Assembly: GCA_905221615.1 (NCBI GenBank)
Contig: CAJNDT010002846.1
Coordinates: 265,001 to 329,000, forward strand
Source: Symbiodinium sp. CCMP2592
Taxonomy: Eukaryota; Sar; Dinophyceae; Suessiales; Symbiodiniaceae
Reading direction: 5' to 3'
DNA length: 64,000 nt
The position numbers and the translations under genes were made by a program. Below the pieces are notes generated by a model that was not told the origin of the DNA, did no database searches, and saw only the letters and a program-made list of their open reading frames with translations. Below are positions 21,940 through 31,589 of the stretch, piece by piece. Position 1 is the first letter of the stretch. Each line of letters opens with the position of its first letter.

Positions 21940-22220
21940 TTCCGAGAACAAGGGGTACCTTACAGGCTTCCTAAACGGGTTCCTTTAAAGGGGCTCTGTA
22001 AGGGTTTCGAGTTTCCGCAAATTAGGGGTACCGTATTTTTTTCATGAGGATCCGACTATTTAGGGTTACTTTTTTAGGGTTCCCTATCCTGAAGGACCAA
22101 ATGACCCTGAGAAGTAGGGGCCCTATACCCATATACTATGAATCATATGATCATATGGTTATATGAACCTTAAATCCTTTTAGGTTCATTTCGTCCTTAA
22201 GGATGTTCGTAAACTCCCAA
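21940..22220. mobile_element. Nested hairpin elements (families 3 and 14)
   Basis: Outer ends gggagtttccgagaa and gttcgtaaactccc are family 3. Inside is a family-14 element (cctgaaggaccaaatgaccc ... gttcatttcgtccttaagg) also found at 59637-59750. Confidence 0.6.
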
Positions 22221-23189
22221 ATGGGGTCATCCGCAAGGGGCCCAGGGGTAGCCCAGCTCATGATCCGCCAGAAAGCAGCCGACCTTCCCGACCCGTGTTC
22301 ATGAGGACGTTTAGGGGGGTAGGGGGTTTAGGGGTTTAGGGGTTTAGGGTTTAGGGGTTTAGGGGTTTGGGGCTTAGGGATAGTAAGGATCTATAAGGCC
22401 TATTTAAGGAAGTATAGTCCCCTACCCCTCCGCCTACCCCCCTAAGGCTCCCAGTGACGTATTGCAAAGAGCCCTACGTACACTCAACACTGCAACCCCA
22501 AGCCAAAACATAGGACCGATGCTCGTGAACCACGAACCCTGAACATTTTTAGTTTTTAACCCTAAACCGCCTGAGCCCATACATCCTACGCCCTATAAGC
22601 CCAACCCGGTGAGGGTTGAAAAAGCAGGTCTCCGGGTTCTAAAAATGTTTTAGAATCCCACCTTTTAGAGAAATTGGGCTGAGGGTTTAGGGTTTAGGGT
22701 TGTGGGAATCAGGGGTCAGGATATTCGGGTTTGGAGCTTTAGGGTTTATTTTAAGTTGAAGGGTCTAGGGCCTAGGGTTTAGACTGCAAGCTTGGGGTTT
22801 TGGGGTTATCGGGCTTCAGAGCTTGTTATGACATCCGTCAGCTTCACATACAAATGCTCAGCAAAGTTCTGGAAGAGCATCCTCGCTGAATTGAAGGCTC
22901 ATGCGCAGTTACGCACAAGGTAATATATGTACCCCGACTGCATTCATAGCTACAGTCGTTTTGCGTCTAGCAGTGAGGGGACCTAACCTAGGTTGGAGGA
23001 TTTTGGGACAATTTTTATTTTCCTTCTTTGGGTTTATAGGAGACCCTATATATAAATATTTTTCAGGGTGTTTAAAGGCCAACCCAGTAACAGCTGACTT
23101 TCCTGGCGATTGCAGCCCTTTGTGGTGTGCCCTTACAGCCCGAAGAAGTGCCTTTAGCGAGGAGCTAGGGCTAACGGACTTCAATAAAG

Positions 23190-23290
23190 GGAACTCCAGA
23201 AAGTTGGAATATGGTTTCAGGGTAGGATACCCTATAATTTACCATAAAGGGTTTAGGATAATCATATTCCAATTTTCTGGCTTTTACTGT
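23190..23290. mobile_element. Hairpin element, family 5
   Basis: Arms ccagaaagttggaatatggt / atcatattccaattttctgg. A nearly identical copy lies inverted at 31487-31589 and a diverged one at 28156-28267. Confidence 0.8.
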
Positions 23291-23291
23291 A

Positions 23292-23391
23292 GGGTGGTTG
23301 GCAAAACTGTGGTCCCTTTTTGGGTCCCTGTTATAATACGGCACCTAATATTTAGGGTTCCCAAATGGGACCATAGTTTGACAACTACGCA
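23292..23391. mobile_element. Family-2 MITE, diverged
   Basis: Ends GGGTGGTTGGC / GACAACTACGC with the typical aatacggcacctaatattta centre. No clear target duplication. It abuts the family-5 element on its left. Confidence 0.7.
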
Positions 23392-23472
23392 ACGGTCTAA
23401 CAAACCTTGAAAGTGCAGGATGTGTAAGGCAGTGCTTACGACAGCCTGGGTCTCGAGCCTGGTGGGCCCAAT

Positions 23473-23568
23473 GTAGGAATCTGATTAAGAAACCTTGGGC
23501 CTTGTATTATGAATCCTGCTATTTTGGGGGTTATAGGCCCAGGGTTTCTTAATCAGGTTCCTACATGA
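23473..23568. mobile_element. Hairpin element, family 13
   Basis: Arms tgtaggaatctgattaagaa / ttcttaatcaggttcctaca. A second copy is at 62152-62255. Confidence 0.8.
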
Positions 23569-23603
23569 ACTAAACCTGAAGTCCCCTAAACCCTAAGCCC
23601 TAA

Positions 23604-23672
23604 ACCCCAAACCCCAAAACCCCAAAACCCCAAAACCCCAAAACCCCAAAACCCCAAAACCCTAAACCCTAA
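23604..23672 (+). repeat. CCCCAAAA array
   Basis: About seven consecutive CCCCAAAA octamers, grading into CCCTAAA words. On the other strand this is GGGGTTTT, the telomere unit known from hypotrich ciliates, here interstitial. Confidence 0.8.
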
Positions 23673-23853
23673 AACCCCAAAACCCTAAACTCTAAACCCG
23701 AAACACCAAAACCCAAAACCTTAAACTGAAGGATCCTCAAATCAGACACACCGCAGCCTCCCCCATCTTGGGCTTCGGCGTTTGCGTGCGCTTCAGCTGT
23801 CTGCCCGACGATCCCAAAGAAGGTCGGCGTTTTTGGTTAGGGGCCGCAACCAC

Positions 23854-25113
23854 GTTGGGGCAGAACCGCGCAATGCCAGGGCTTGAACGAGGGATTCGGT
23901 GCGATGGCCGTAGCCGCGCAGTCTACAGGCCACTTGGATGTAGGGACCGATCAGGCTTGCTGCAAGTCGATCACTGCCTTTGGGAGAGCCAAAAGGTGGC
24001 AAGCTGCGCTCGACGTACTCTCAGACATCTTCGCATCCAGGGAAACTCCGGGCGTCTGGAGCTTCAGCGCCGCCATATCGGCATGCGACAAAGGCTTGAA
24101 GTGGCAGTTCGCGCTGGAACTGTTGGCGAAGATGACATCTGTCCACACCACGCCAGACGTCATCAGCTACAATGCTGCAATCAGCTCCTGTGCCAAAGGT
24201 GGCGCCTGGCAGATGGCCCTAAGTCTGCTCTTCCGCATGGCAGCTTCCAGGCAGGTGCCAAACATGATCAGCTTCAGTGCCGGCATCAGTGCATGTGAGA
24301 AGGGTGCTGAATGGCAGATTGCCTTGTGCTTGCTTTCCCTGATGCCGGAAGCCAGAGTTGTTCCAGATGTGATCAGCTACAGTGCTGCTGTCAGTGCCTG
24401 TGAAAAAGAAGGTGCATGGCAGATGGCATTGCGTCTGCTGTTTAAGATGCCAACGGCCAACGTTGTGCCGAATGTGATCAGCTTCAGTGCTGGCATCAGC
24501 GCATGTGAGAAGGGCAGTGCGTGGCAGATGGCACTGCTTGCATTCTCAGAGATGGAGAACACCACGATTGTTCCTGACAGGATCAGCTTCAATGCCGGCA
24601 TCAGTGCATGTGAGAAAGGTGGTGAATGGCAGTTTGCGTTGGCATTGTTCTCGCAGATGGCGGAAGCAAGACTTACTCCTAACGACATCAGCTTCAACGC
24701 GGGCATCAGCGCCTGCGAGAAAGGTGGTGAGTGGCAAAGGGCGCTGCTTCTGCTGGCGCAGATGACAGCAGCCGGGGTGGTACCAAACGCGATCAGCTAC
24801 AGCGGTGCCATCAGTGCCTGCGAAAAGCGCGGCGAATGGCAGAGGGCCTTGGGCCTGTTTTCTCAGATGCCGGCCGTCAGTGTTGTTCCAGATGAAATCA
24901 ACTTTAATGCTGGCATCAGCGCATGTGAGAAGGGCGGTGCATGGCAGATTGCAGTGCTACTGTTGGCTCAGATGCAGAAGGCGAGGATAGTGCCAAGTGA
25001 TGTCAGCTTCAATGCCGGCATCAGTGCTTGCGAGAAGGCTGGTGAGTGGCAGATGGCGTTGCTGCTGTTTGCAGAGATGCCAGCACTCAGAGCTGCTCCA
25101 GATGTGATCAGCT
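23854..25113 (+). repeat. Duplicated block, copy 1
   Basis: It matches 29027-30286 at a constant offset of 5,173 with no gaps and, by eye, about a dozen substitutions. It begins about 50 bp upstream of the PPR start codon and stops abruptly inside a PPR unit. Confidence 0.85.
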
Positions 25114-25361
25114 ACAGTTCCTCGATTATTGCTTGTGAGCAAGGCTGTGAGTGGCAGATGGCATTGTTTCTGCTGTTCGAGATGCCAGCGGCTTTAGCTG
25201 TGCCAAATATGGTCAGCTTCAATGCTGGAGCCAGCGCTTGCGAGAAAGGTGGCCAGCGGCGACTACATCAGGACTCTCGGCAAGATGTTGGCAATGTTTG
25301 CTGTTGCACTAGGATCAGTGTCATCAGCAGCACCTGGGGCGACATGATTCATTATTCGTAA
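23904..25361 (+). CDS. PPR protein, intronless; truncated paralogue
   Basis: ATG 23904 (gtgcgATGG) is the first in-frame ATG; 485 residues with TAA at 25359-25361. Residues 1-23 are a short N-terminal segment, followed by CCKSITAFGRAKRWQ and about eleven complete 35-residue PPR units. Through base 25113 the gene is nearly identical to the one at 29077. Afterwards the sequences differ and this copy ends early: its last unit breaks at EKGGQRRLHQD, with a tail that runs into CAC repeats. The intron found at the CKAIVA site in the genes at 3393 and 7096 is absent here. It may be a 3'-truncated paralogue. An RNA-binding protein by family. Confidence 0.83.
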   Translation: MAVAAQSTGHLDVGTDQACCKSITAFGRAKRWQAALDVLSDIFASRETPGVWSFSAAISACDKGLKWQFALELLAKMTSVHTTPDVISYNAAISSCAKGGAWQMALSLLFRMAASRQVPNMISFSAGISACEKGAEWQIALCLLSLMPEARVVPDVISYSAAVSACEKEGAWQMALRLLFKMPTANVVPNVISFSAGISACEKGSAWQMALLAFSEMENTTIVPDRISFNAGISACEKGGEWQFALALFSQMAEARLTPNDISFNAGISACEKGGEWQRALLLLAQMTAAGVVPNAISYSGAISACEKRGEWQRALGLFSQMPAVSVVPDEINFNAGISACEKGGAWQIAVLLLAQMQKARIVPSDVSFNAGISACEKAGEWQMALLLFAEMPALRAAPDVISYSSSIIACEQGCEWQMALFLLFEMPAALAVPNMVSFNAGASACEKGGQRRLHQDSRQDVGNVCCCTRISVISSTWGDMIHYS

Positions 25362-26005
25362 CCACCAACAGCACCACCAGCACCAACACACCAGCAGCAC
25401 CACCAGCAGCATCAGCACCATCAGCACCATCGAGACCACCACCGCCCACCGCCACCGCCCACCGCCACCACCAAGACGGCCTCCACCAAGACCACCACCA
25501 GCAAGACCACCACCACCATCGCCCCCGCCCCCGCCCCGCCAGCGCCACCACCACCACCACCACCCACCACCCACCACCCACCACCCACCACCCACCACCC
25601 ACCACCCACCACCCACCACCCACCACCCACCACCCACCACCCACCACCCACCCCCCACCACCCACCACCCACCACCCACCACCCACCACCCACCACCCAC
25701 CACCCACCACCCACCACCCACCACCCACCACCCACCACCCACCACCCACCACCCACCACCCACCACCCACCACCACCACCCACCACCACCACCCACCACC
25801 ACCACCCACCCACCACCCACCACCACCACCCACCACCACCCACCACCACACCACCACCACACCACCACCACCCACCACCACACCACCACCCACCCACCAC
25901 CACCCACCACCACCCACCACCACCACCACCACCACCACCACCACCACCACCACCACCACCACCACCACCACCACCACCACCACCACCACCACCACCACCA
26001 CCGTC
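25362..26005. repeat. CAC/ACCACCC low-complexity array
   Basis: It grades from CAC/CAG trinucleotides (25360-25550) into a long run of the 7-mer ACCACCC (about 25560-25770), then into pure CAC triplets (25915-26002). The minus strand is (GGGTGGT)n, a G-rich strand capable of quadruplex formation. Confidence 0.92.
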
Positions 26006-26634
26006 ATCATACATGTCATACCCTTTGTCGTGTCGTCATCTTTATCACCGTATCAGCATCAACAGCATCATCTAAGCCTAAGCATTTGTTGTAATCAGTC
26101 GGCACCTGTTACATGACCGTCATCACCATCCCACCATCCCCGTCCTCCTCGTCATCTAGTTCACGATCCACAACACCGTGGTCATCGTTCTGATGGCAAT
26201 CGCCATCGCTGCCAACATCGTGATACTTGTACCGTTATTGCTGCACATCTGCCGTCAGCGCCATCTATGTTTTGTGCATCGCAAGAAACCTTATCACTAT
26301 ATTGTAATGCTTTGTTCTTGGATAGTCATTGCCTCTGCTACTGATGGCTTGTGTTTTGGGTTTGCATGTTTTATTTGGACTTGCTGCGACATCCTATACA
26401 CTATCGGATGTTTCTTTGTAAAACCTTTCTAATCCCCACGTCCAAACAGACAACCCAAGCTATTCAAGCACCCTCCCACCTTCGAATGGTGTCCTTCGAT
26501 TGTGCATAGCGGTTTAGGGTTTAAGGGCTCATGGTTGAGGATTGGGCTTAAGGTTTAGGGTTTAAACCTCACGGCCCAGAGTTCAGAGCTTAGGACTCGT
26601 AACGTTAGACTTCGAGAAAGCTCTCGTAAACACA

Positions 26635-26738
26635 ATATGGGGGCCTTGATAATTACCTATACCATTTTGGGGGTTCCCTGTTGTAATTATCGTATAATGG
26701 GCCCCAAAACCTTATTCGAATTCTTAAGGCCCCTATAT
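26635..26738. mobile_element. Hairpin MITE, family 6
   Basis: Ends atatgggggccttgataatt and ttcttaaggcccctatat; core ttgggggttccc/gggccccaaaa. It is the best guide to the structure of the copy split by the LINE. Confidence 0.8.
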
Positions 26739-26750
26739 TCGTCCTCCCAG

Positions 26751-26816
26751 GAGCTGTTGGCGGAGGCCATGGCTCTCGCGACCCACGACTTGCAGCGCTG
26801 CAGAAGACGGTGCTGA
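26751..26816 (+). other. Conserved 22-codon segment (possible terminal exon)
   Basis: Preceded by cccAG. It reads ELLAEAMALATHDLQRCRRR.. to a TGA, with the same length and frame as 21617-21682. It lies 1.4 kb after the PPR gene ending at 25361. Confidence 0.45.
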
Positions 26817-26898
26817 GCTTGGGTTGGTGTAGGGTTTACGGGTTTAGGGTTTAGGGCTTCAGGGTTTATGGTATCCATGCAAGCTACGGGGTCCGGGT

Positions 26899-27014
26899 AC
26901 TTGGAGCTTCATGGGAAGATAAAAGTGGTGGTTGTAAGTAGGGTAGCCGTAATTCTAGCCCATGCTTGGGGACTCCTAAACCGGGTTTTGTAACTTTGCA
27001 TGAACCTCCAAGTA
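26899..27014. mobile_element. Hairpin MITE, family 1, diverged
   Basis: Arms tacttggagcttcatgg and catgaacctccaagta; interior eroded. Confidence 0.65.
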
Positions 27015-27128
27015 AGCCCTGAACCCTAAACCTTTAAAGCCCCAATTTTTTTTTAAAATCTAAGCTCTGAAACCCCAAAGTCCTCCACATCCTCGGAGGC
27101 TCGGGTAAGTTACTCGTAGCAAGAGTTG

Positions 27129-27278
27129 CGGTTGATGACATGATACTTAGGGTTTAGGGTTTTAGGGGTAGGGTTTAGGGTTTTAGGGGTTTAGGGTTTA
27201 GGGCTTTAGGGGTTTAGGGTTCAGGGTTTAGGGGTTGATGACATGAAGGTATTGCAGGATTGATATCATCAACCGTAT
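27129..27278. mobile_element. Hairpin element, family 12, with TTTAGGG centre
   Basis: Ends cggttgatgacatga and gatatcatcaaccg; the middle 27145-27240 is a TTTAGGG/TTTTAGGGG run. Confidence 0.6.
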
Positions 27279-27334
27279 GAGCCAGATGAGCGTAATGACT
27301 GTACTCAGAAATCTGACTGCGAGCCTAAACCCTC

Positions 27335-27482
27335 GAGGCTTCATAGGGATCCTTAGGGGTGTAGGGGGGAGGGGTGTAGGGGACTATATTTCCTCAAATA
27401 GGCCTTATTAGTCCTTATTATGGGCCTTAAGGCCCCCTACCCCCCCTCCCCCTACACTCTTAAGGATCCCTATGAAGGCTCA
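27335..27482. mobile_element. Inverted-repeat element with G/C-run arms
   Basis: gaggcttcatagggatcctt and aaggatccctatgaaggctc form the outer arms; a ggggggaggggtgtagggg / ccccctaccccccc inner arm follows. A related inner arm occurs at about 22310-22445. Confidence 0.7.
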
Positions 27483-27602
27483 AGTAAATCCCTGAAGCCC
27501 CAACTCTCTGAACCCTCAAAGTCGAAGTTCCGTGAAGTAGACCGCAGCATGCAGCCTCACAGGAGCCCCGTAATCTAGAAGCCTAAATGGGGTTGGGGTA
27601 GA

Positions 27603-27708
27603 GGCTATAGGGTATGGGGTTTAGGATTATTCCTATAGGGTTCCTTATATTGTTATTACACTATAATATGTACCCCAAAACCTATTCTAATTATCAAGGC
27701 CCCATATT
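27603..27708. mobile_element. Hairpin MITE, family 6, diverged
   Basis: Ends ctatagggtatgggg and aaggccccatat with the gttcc..ttgtta / taatatg core. Confidence 0.6.
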
Positions 27709-28155
27709 GAAGCCGTATCAGACTTTACAGCCCGTGCAACAACCGATAATTAACACGGGTGCTACCCCAACCCTAAACCTCGCAAGCCTAACAACACATC
27801 AACAAACGCTGAAGCTCATGCCGGAGCCCTCAACCCTAAACCCTCAACCGACCCTTTTGGTGGAAGGCTTACCTTAACCTACCAGAACCTACTTTTTGCG
27901 GTTTGGGTATTTTGCGGAAAACACTAGCCCCTAAACACCAAGACTCTAAACCCAAGGAAATCATATCAAAAAACCCTAACGAGGTAGGTTTTTGAGGGTC
28001 CCGGTAAATAACAGACCATGGTTCGGTTATGGTAGGGTTACGGTATTCTATACTTACTTCAAGAACCATTACAGGAGCCTTTCAGGGACCCTTACCTAGA
28101 ACCCCGGGAGGATCCAGAAAGTAAATCCCCTAATTTGGGGGCCCCATACTACTAC

Positions 28156-28267
28156 AGTAGAAGCCAGAAAGTTGGAACATGGCTTTAGGAGGAGTAGTGC
28201 TAGGATCCCTTATACTTTACCTTAAGGGCATGAGGAGTCTGATGTTCCAACTTTCTGGCTTCTACTA
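28156..28267. mobile_element. Hairpin element, family 5, diverged
   Basis: Arms agaagccagaaagttggaac / gttccaactttctggcttct. Confidence 0.75.
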
Positions 28268-29026
28268 TAAGGGTACTTTATCGGAACTCCCATTGAGGGA
28301 TCTACTTTTTGGATTTTTTTTCGGGAGTCTGGGTAAAGGACCCCTTTAGAGAGCCACTTAACCTATACCCTAAGCCTACAAACCCTTCAGATCAGGTGGC
28401 TCTTCGATTGAAGGGTTTGGGCCAGTGGTTTGGGACTTAGGGGTTTAGGGTTTAGGGTTTAGCGGTTTAGGGGGTTAGGACTCAGGGGTTTAGGGGAAAG
28501 TTTAGGGGTTTAGGGGGTTAGGACTTAGAGGTTTAGGGGGCCTTTTCTTCCGTCTTGTGGTTTAAGGTCCCTTATAATACAAGTACCCAATACCAAGAAG
28601 GGAGCTCTTTTTATTCCTAGGTTACGGGGGGATCCCAGCTCCTTTTTCAGCATCAAGAGTGACAAGGTGCTCGGAATGTGTGGCTTTTGCCCTCTAACAC
28701 CTGCGACTCCTCAACCCTACAAGGGTGTGACGGTCAGACTGCCGCAAGACTTCAAAACGACCTGAATGCTTGGAGGTCCCCTTCCGGTCTGTCTTGCTGA
28801 ACAGTGTCCTTCGGGTTAAAAGCTTGGCTTTCCGTTCCTACTTGGGAATTCCACCGGCGTTTGGCCAACATAGTAGCCTACAGACAGCAACCCTTACAGC
28901 AAACCTTAGAGACCCTAAGCCCAAATCCCGATAGTTACTACGCCTCTCTTGAGCTTCAGCATTTGTGCTCGAAGACCCAACAGGGGGTCTGCGTTTTGAT
29001 TTTAGGGCGGGAGAATCCGCGATCGC

Positions 29027-30286
29027 GTTGGGGCAGAACCGCGTAATGCCACGGCTTGAGCAAGGGATACGGTGCGATGGCCGTAGCCGCGCAGTCTACA
29101 GGCCACTTGGATGTAGGGACCGATCAGGCTTGCTGCAAGTCGATCACTGCCTTTGGGAGAGCCAAAAGGTGGCAAGCTGCGCTCAACGTACTCTCAGACA
29201 TCTTCGCATCCAGGGAAACTCCGGGCGTCTGGAGCTTCAGCGCGGCCATATCGGCATGCGACAAAGGCTTGAAGTGGCAGTTCGCGCTGGAACTGTTGGC
29301 GAAGATGACATCTGTCCACACCACGCCAGACGTCATCAGCTACAATGCTGCAATCAGCTCCTGTGCCAAAGGTGGCGCCTGGCAGATGGCCCTAAGTCTG
29401 CTCTTCCGCATGGCAGCTTCCAGGCAGGTGCCAAACATGATCAGCTTCAGTGCCGGCATCAGTGCATGTGAGAAGGGTGCTGAATGGCAGATGGCCTTGT
29501 GCTTGCTTTCCCTGATGCCGGAAGCCAGAGTTGTTCCAGATGTGATCAGCTACAGTGCTGCTGTCAGTGCCTGTGAAAAAGAAGGTGCATGGCAGATGGC
29601 ATTGCGTCTGCTGTTTAAGATGCCAACTGCCAACGTTGTGCCGAATGTGATCAGCGTCAGTGCTGGCATCAGCGCATGTGAGAAGGGCAGTGCGTGGCAG
29701 ATGGCACTGCTTGCATTCTCAGAGATGGAGAACACCAGGATTGTTCCTGACAGGATCAGCTTCAATGCCGGCATCAGTGCATGTGAGAAAGGTGGTGAAT
29801 GGCAGTTTGCGTTGGCATTGTTCTCGCAGATGGCGGAAGCAAGACTTACTCCTAACGACATCAGCTTCAACGCGGGCATCAGCGCCTGCGAGAAAGGTGG
29901 TGAGTGGCAAAGGGCGCTGCTTCTGCTGGCGCAGATGACAGCAGCCGGGGTGGTACCAAACGCGATCAGCTACAGCGGTGCCATCAGTGCCTGCGAAAAG
30001 CGCGGCGAATGGCAGAGGGCCTTGGGCCTGTTTTCTCAGATGCCGGCCGTCAGTGTTGTTCCAGATGAGATCAACTTTAATGCTGGCATCAGCGCATGTG
30101 AGAAGGGCGGTGCATGGCAGATTGCAGTGCTACTGTTGGCTCAGATGCAGAAGGCGAGGATAGTGCCAAGTGATGTCAGCTTCAATGCCGGCATCAGTGC
30201 TTGCGAGAAGGCTGGTGAGTGGCAGATGGCGTTGCTGCTGTTTGCAGAGATGCCAGCACTCAGAGCTGCTCCAGATGTGATCAGCT
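29027..30286 (+). repeat. Duplicated block, copy 2
   Basis: Partner of 23854-25113, constant 5,173-bp offset. Upstream and downstream sequences of the two copies are unrelated at the base level, apart from ordinary PPR similarity downstream. Confidence 0.85.
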
Positions 30287-30705
30287 GCAGTGCCACCATC
30301 AGTGCGTGTGAGAAAGGCTGTGAGTGGCAGATGGCGTTGTTTCTGCTTTTTGGCATGCCTGCAGCCGGCGTAACTCCAAATGTGATTAGTTTCAATGCTG
30401 GAATCAGCGCATGTGAGAAGGGCGACGAGTGGCAAATGGCTTTGCATGTTTTCTCACAGGTACCAAAAGCCAGACTTTTGCCAAACTCGGTTAGCTTCAG
30501 TGCGAGCATCAGCGTGTGCCAGAGAAGCGATCAGTGGCACGTGGCTCTCGAGCTGCTTTCGCAGATGCCTTCCACTAGTGCTGTGCCAGATGTGATAACC
30601 TGTTGTGCTGGTGTCAGTGCTTGCGAGATGGGTGGGGAGTGGCAACGAGCTCTACGATGCGGTCATCAAGAAGCCTGTCCAAATTTCATCAGAGCCTTCC
30701 AGTAG
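29077..30705 (+). CDS. PPR protein, intronless
   Basis: ATG 29077 (gtgcgATGG) to TAG 30703-30705, 542 residues. After a 23-residue N-terminal segment come thirteen complete 35-residue PPR units and a partial last one (SACEMGGEWQRAL), then a short tail (RCGHQEACPNF). The tail resembles that of the gene ending at 21256 (LRHRHQDFCQLF), suggesting a shared original C-terminus. Differences from the paralogue at 23904 include A-L-N-V for A-L-D-V, I-S-V-S for I-S-F-S and N-T-R-I for N-T-T-I. No introns. RNA-binding protein by family; target tentative, see findings. Confidence 0.87.
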   Translation: MAVAAQSTGHLDVGTDQACCKSITAFGRAKRWQAALNVLSDIFASRETPGVWSFSAAISACDKGLKWQFALELLAKMTSVHTTPDVISYNAAISSCAKGGAWQMALSLLFRMAASRQVPNMISFSAGISACEKGAEWQMALCLLSLMPEARVVPDVISYSAAVSACEKEGAWQMALRLLFKMPTANVVPNVISVSAGISACEKGSAWQMALLAFSEMENTRIVPDRISFNAGISACEKGGEWQFALALFSQMAEARLTPNDISFNAGISACEKGGEWQRALLLLAQMTAAGVVPNAISYSGAISACEKRGEWQRALGLFSQMPAVSVVPDEINFNAGISACEKGGAWQIAVLLLAQMQKARIVPSDVSFNAGISACEKAGEWQMALLLFAEMPALRAAPDVISCSATISACEKGCEWQMALFLLFGMPAAGVTPNVISFNAGISACEKGDEWQMALHVFSQVPKARLLPNSVSFSASISVCQRSDQWHVALELLSQMPSTSAVPDVITCCAGVSACEMGGEWQRALRCGHQEACPNFIRAFQ

Positions 30706-30711
30706 CCATGA

Positions 30712-31330
30712 GTGATTGCGTTCACGACGGCCATTATGATCTTTGCAATCGCCATGGTCATCATGGCCGTTCTCTTAGTCTTCGTCACAACGGTTTGCCG
30801 CCACTGCCCTCATCAACATCGTCTTCGTCATCATCAACATCCTGGTTGTTGCTTTCTTTGTGGGCATCGCCGTCGTCGCTCTAATCTTCGTCATGGTCAT
30901 CGGCGTCATCATGGTTATCATCACGGCACCAGCATCATGATATCATCCGCTCAGCCTCCTCAAACTCCTGCTCTTTCTGCCTCCTCTTCCTGGTGCCTCT
31001 GCTTCCTTATCATCATTTTCTCCTTCATCCCCATCGTCATTATTATGTGGTTGAGTGTTATTCCAATACTGCTGCGACTGCTGCTGCAACGACGACGACA
31101 ACTCCTCTTTCGACTCCTACTCCAACTCCCACTCCCCACTCCTATTGCTTCTGCCTCGTACTACTACTCCTACTCTACTGCTGCTGCTGCTGCTACTGCT
31201 ACTGCTACTGCTGATGCTACTACTACTACTACAACTACTACTACCACCACTACTGTACTACTACAACTACTACCACTACTGCTAATTACCACCACCAAGA
31301 CCACCGCCGCCGCCGCCGCCGCCATGTGCC
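30712..31330. repeat. Trinucleotide-rich low-complexity region
   Basis: Runs of atc/gtc, ctg/cta, act and gcc triplets (for example 31180-31320). Open frames through it have repeat-driven composition, so I do not call a gene. It occupies the same place after its PPR gene as the CAC array does after the paralogue. Confidence 0.75.
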
Positions 31331-31395
31331 ACCCTAAACCCTAAACCCTGAACCGTAAACCCTAAACCCTACACCCCAACGGCCAACAGCCTCAG

Positions 31396-31473
31396 GAGCT
31401 GCTGGCCGAAATCATGGCAATCGCGACCCGAAGTCTGCAAAAGCAACCCGAGAGACGATGGCCGAGTCTTTAG
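31396..31473 (+). other. Conserved 26-codon segment (possible terminal exon)
   Basis: Preceded by ctcAG. It reads ELLAEIMAIATRSLQKQ.. to a TAG. Third copy of the segment at 21617 and 26751. Confidence 0.42.
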
Positions 31474-31486
31474 GATTCATTATGGT

Positions 31487-31589
31487 AAAAGCCAGAAAGT
31501 TGGAATATGATTATCCTAAACCCTTTATGGTAAATTATGAGGTATCCTACCCTGAAACCATATTCCAACTCTCTGGAGTTCCCTTTAAG
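31487..31589. mobile_element. Hairpin element, family 5 (inverted relative to 23190)
   Basis: Arms agccagaaagttggaatatg / catattccaactctctgg; the interior is the reverse complement of the 23190 copy with very few changes. Confidence 0.8.

Larger units (their letters stand above)
21257..23853. other. Intergenic region with telomere-like arrays and nested hairpins
   Basis: No gene recognised apart from the conserved short segment at 21617-21682. It holds CCCTAAA runs (21728-21870), a nested family-3/family-14 element (21940-22220), TTTAGGG runs (22310-22375, 22680-22700), the elements at 23190, 23292 and 23473, and the CCCCAAAA run at 23604-23672. Confidence 0.55.
26006..29026. other. Intergenic region with hairpin elements
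   Basis: No gene recognised. Elements at 26635, 26899, 27129, 27335, 27603, about 27880 and 28156 and the conserved segment at 26751 are listed separately. TTTAGGG-type runs lie at 27150-27235 and 28440-28540. Confidence 0.55.

Noticed and set aside
22901-23410. 169-codon open frame
   Set aside because: It runs through two hairpin elements (23190 and 23292), so the reading is accidental.
25263-26019. Long minus-strand open frames rich in Val, Trp and Gly
   Set aside because: They are pure translations of the CAC/ACCACCC array and have no non-repeat sequence.
26178-26432. Small membrane-protein-like open frame
   Set aside because: Isolated, adjacent to low-complexity DNA, no homologue recognised and no splice or leader context.
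30712-31344. 210-codon open frame with hydrophobic start
   Set aside because: Composition follows atc/ctg/act triplet repeats; overlapping frames are equally open; no domain.
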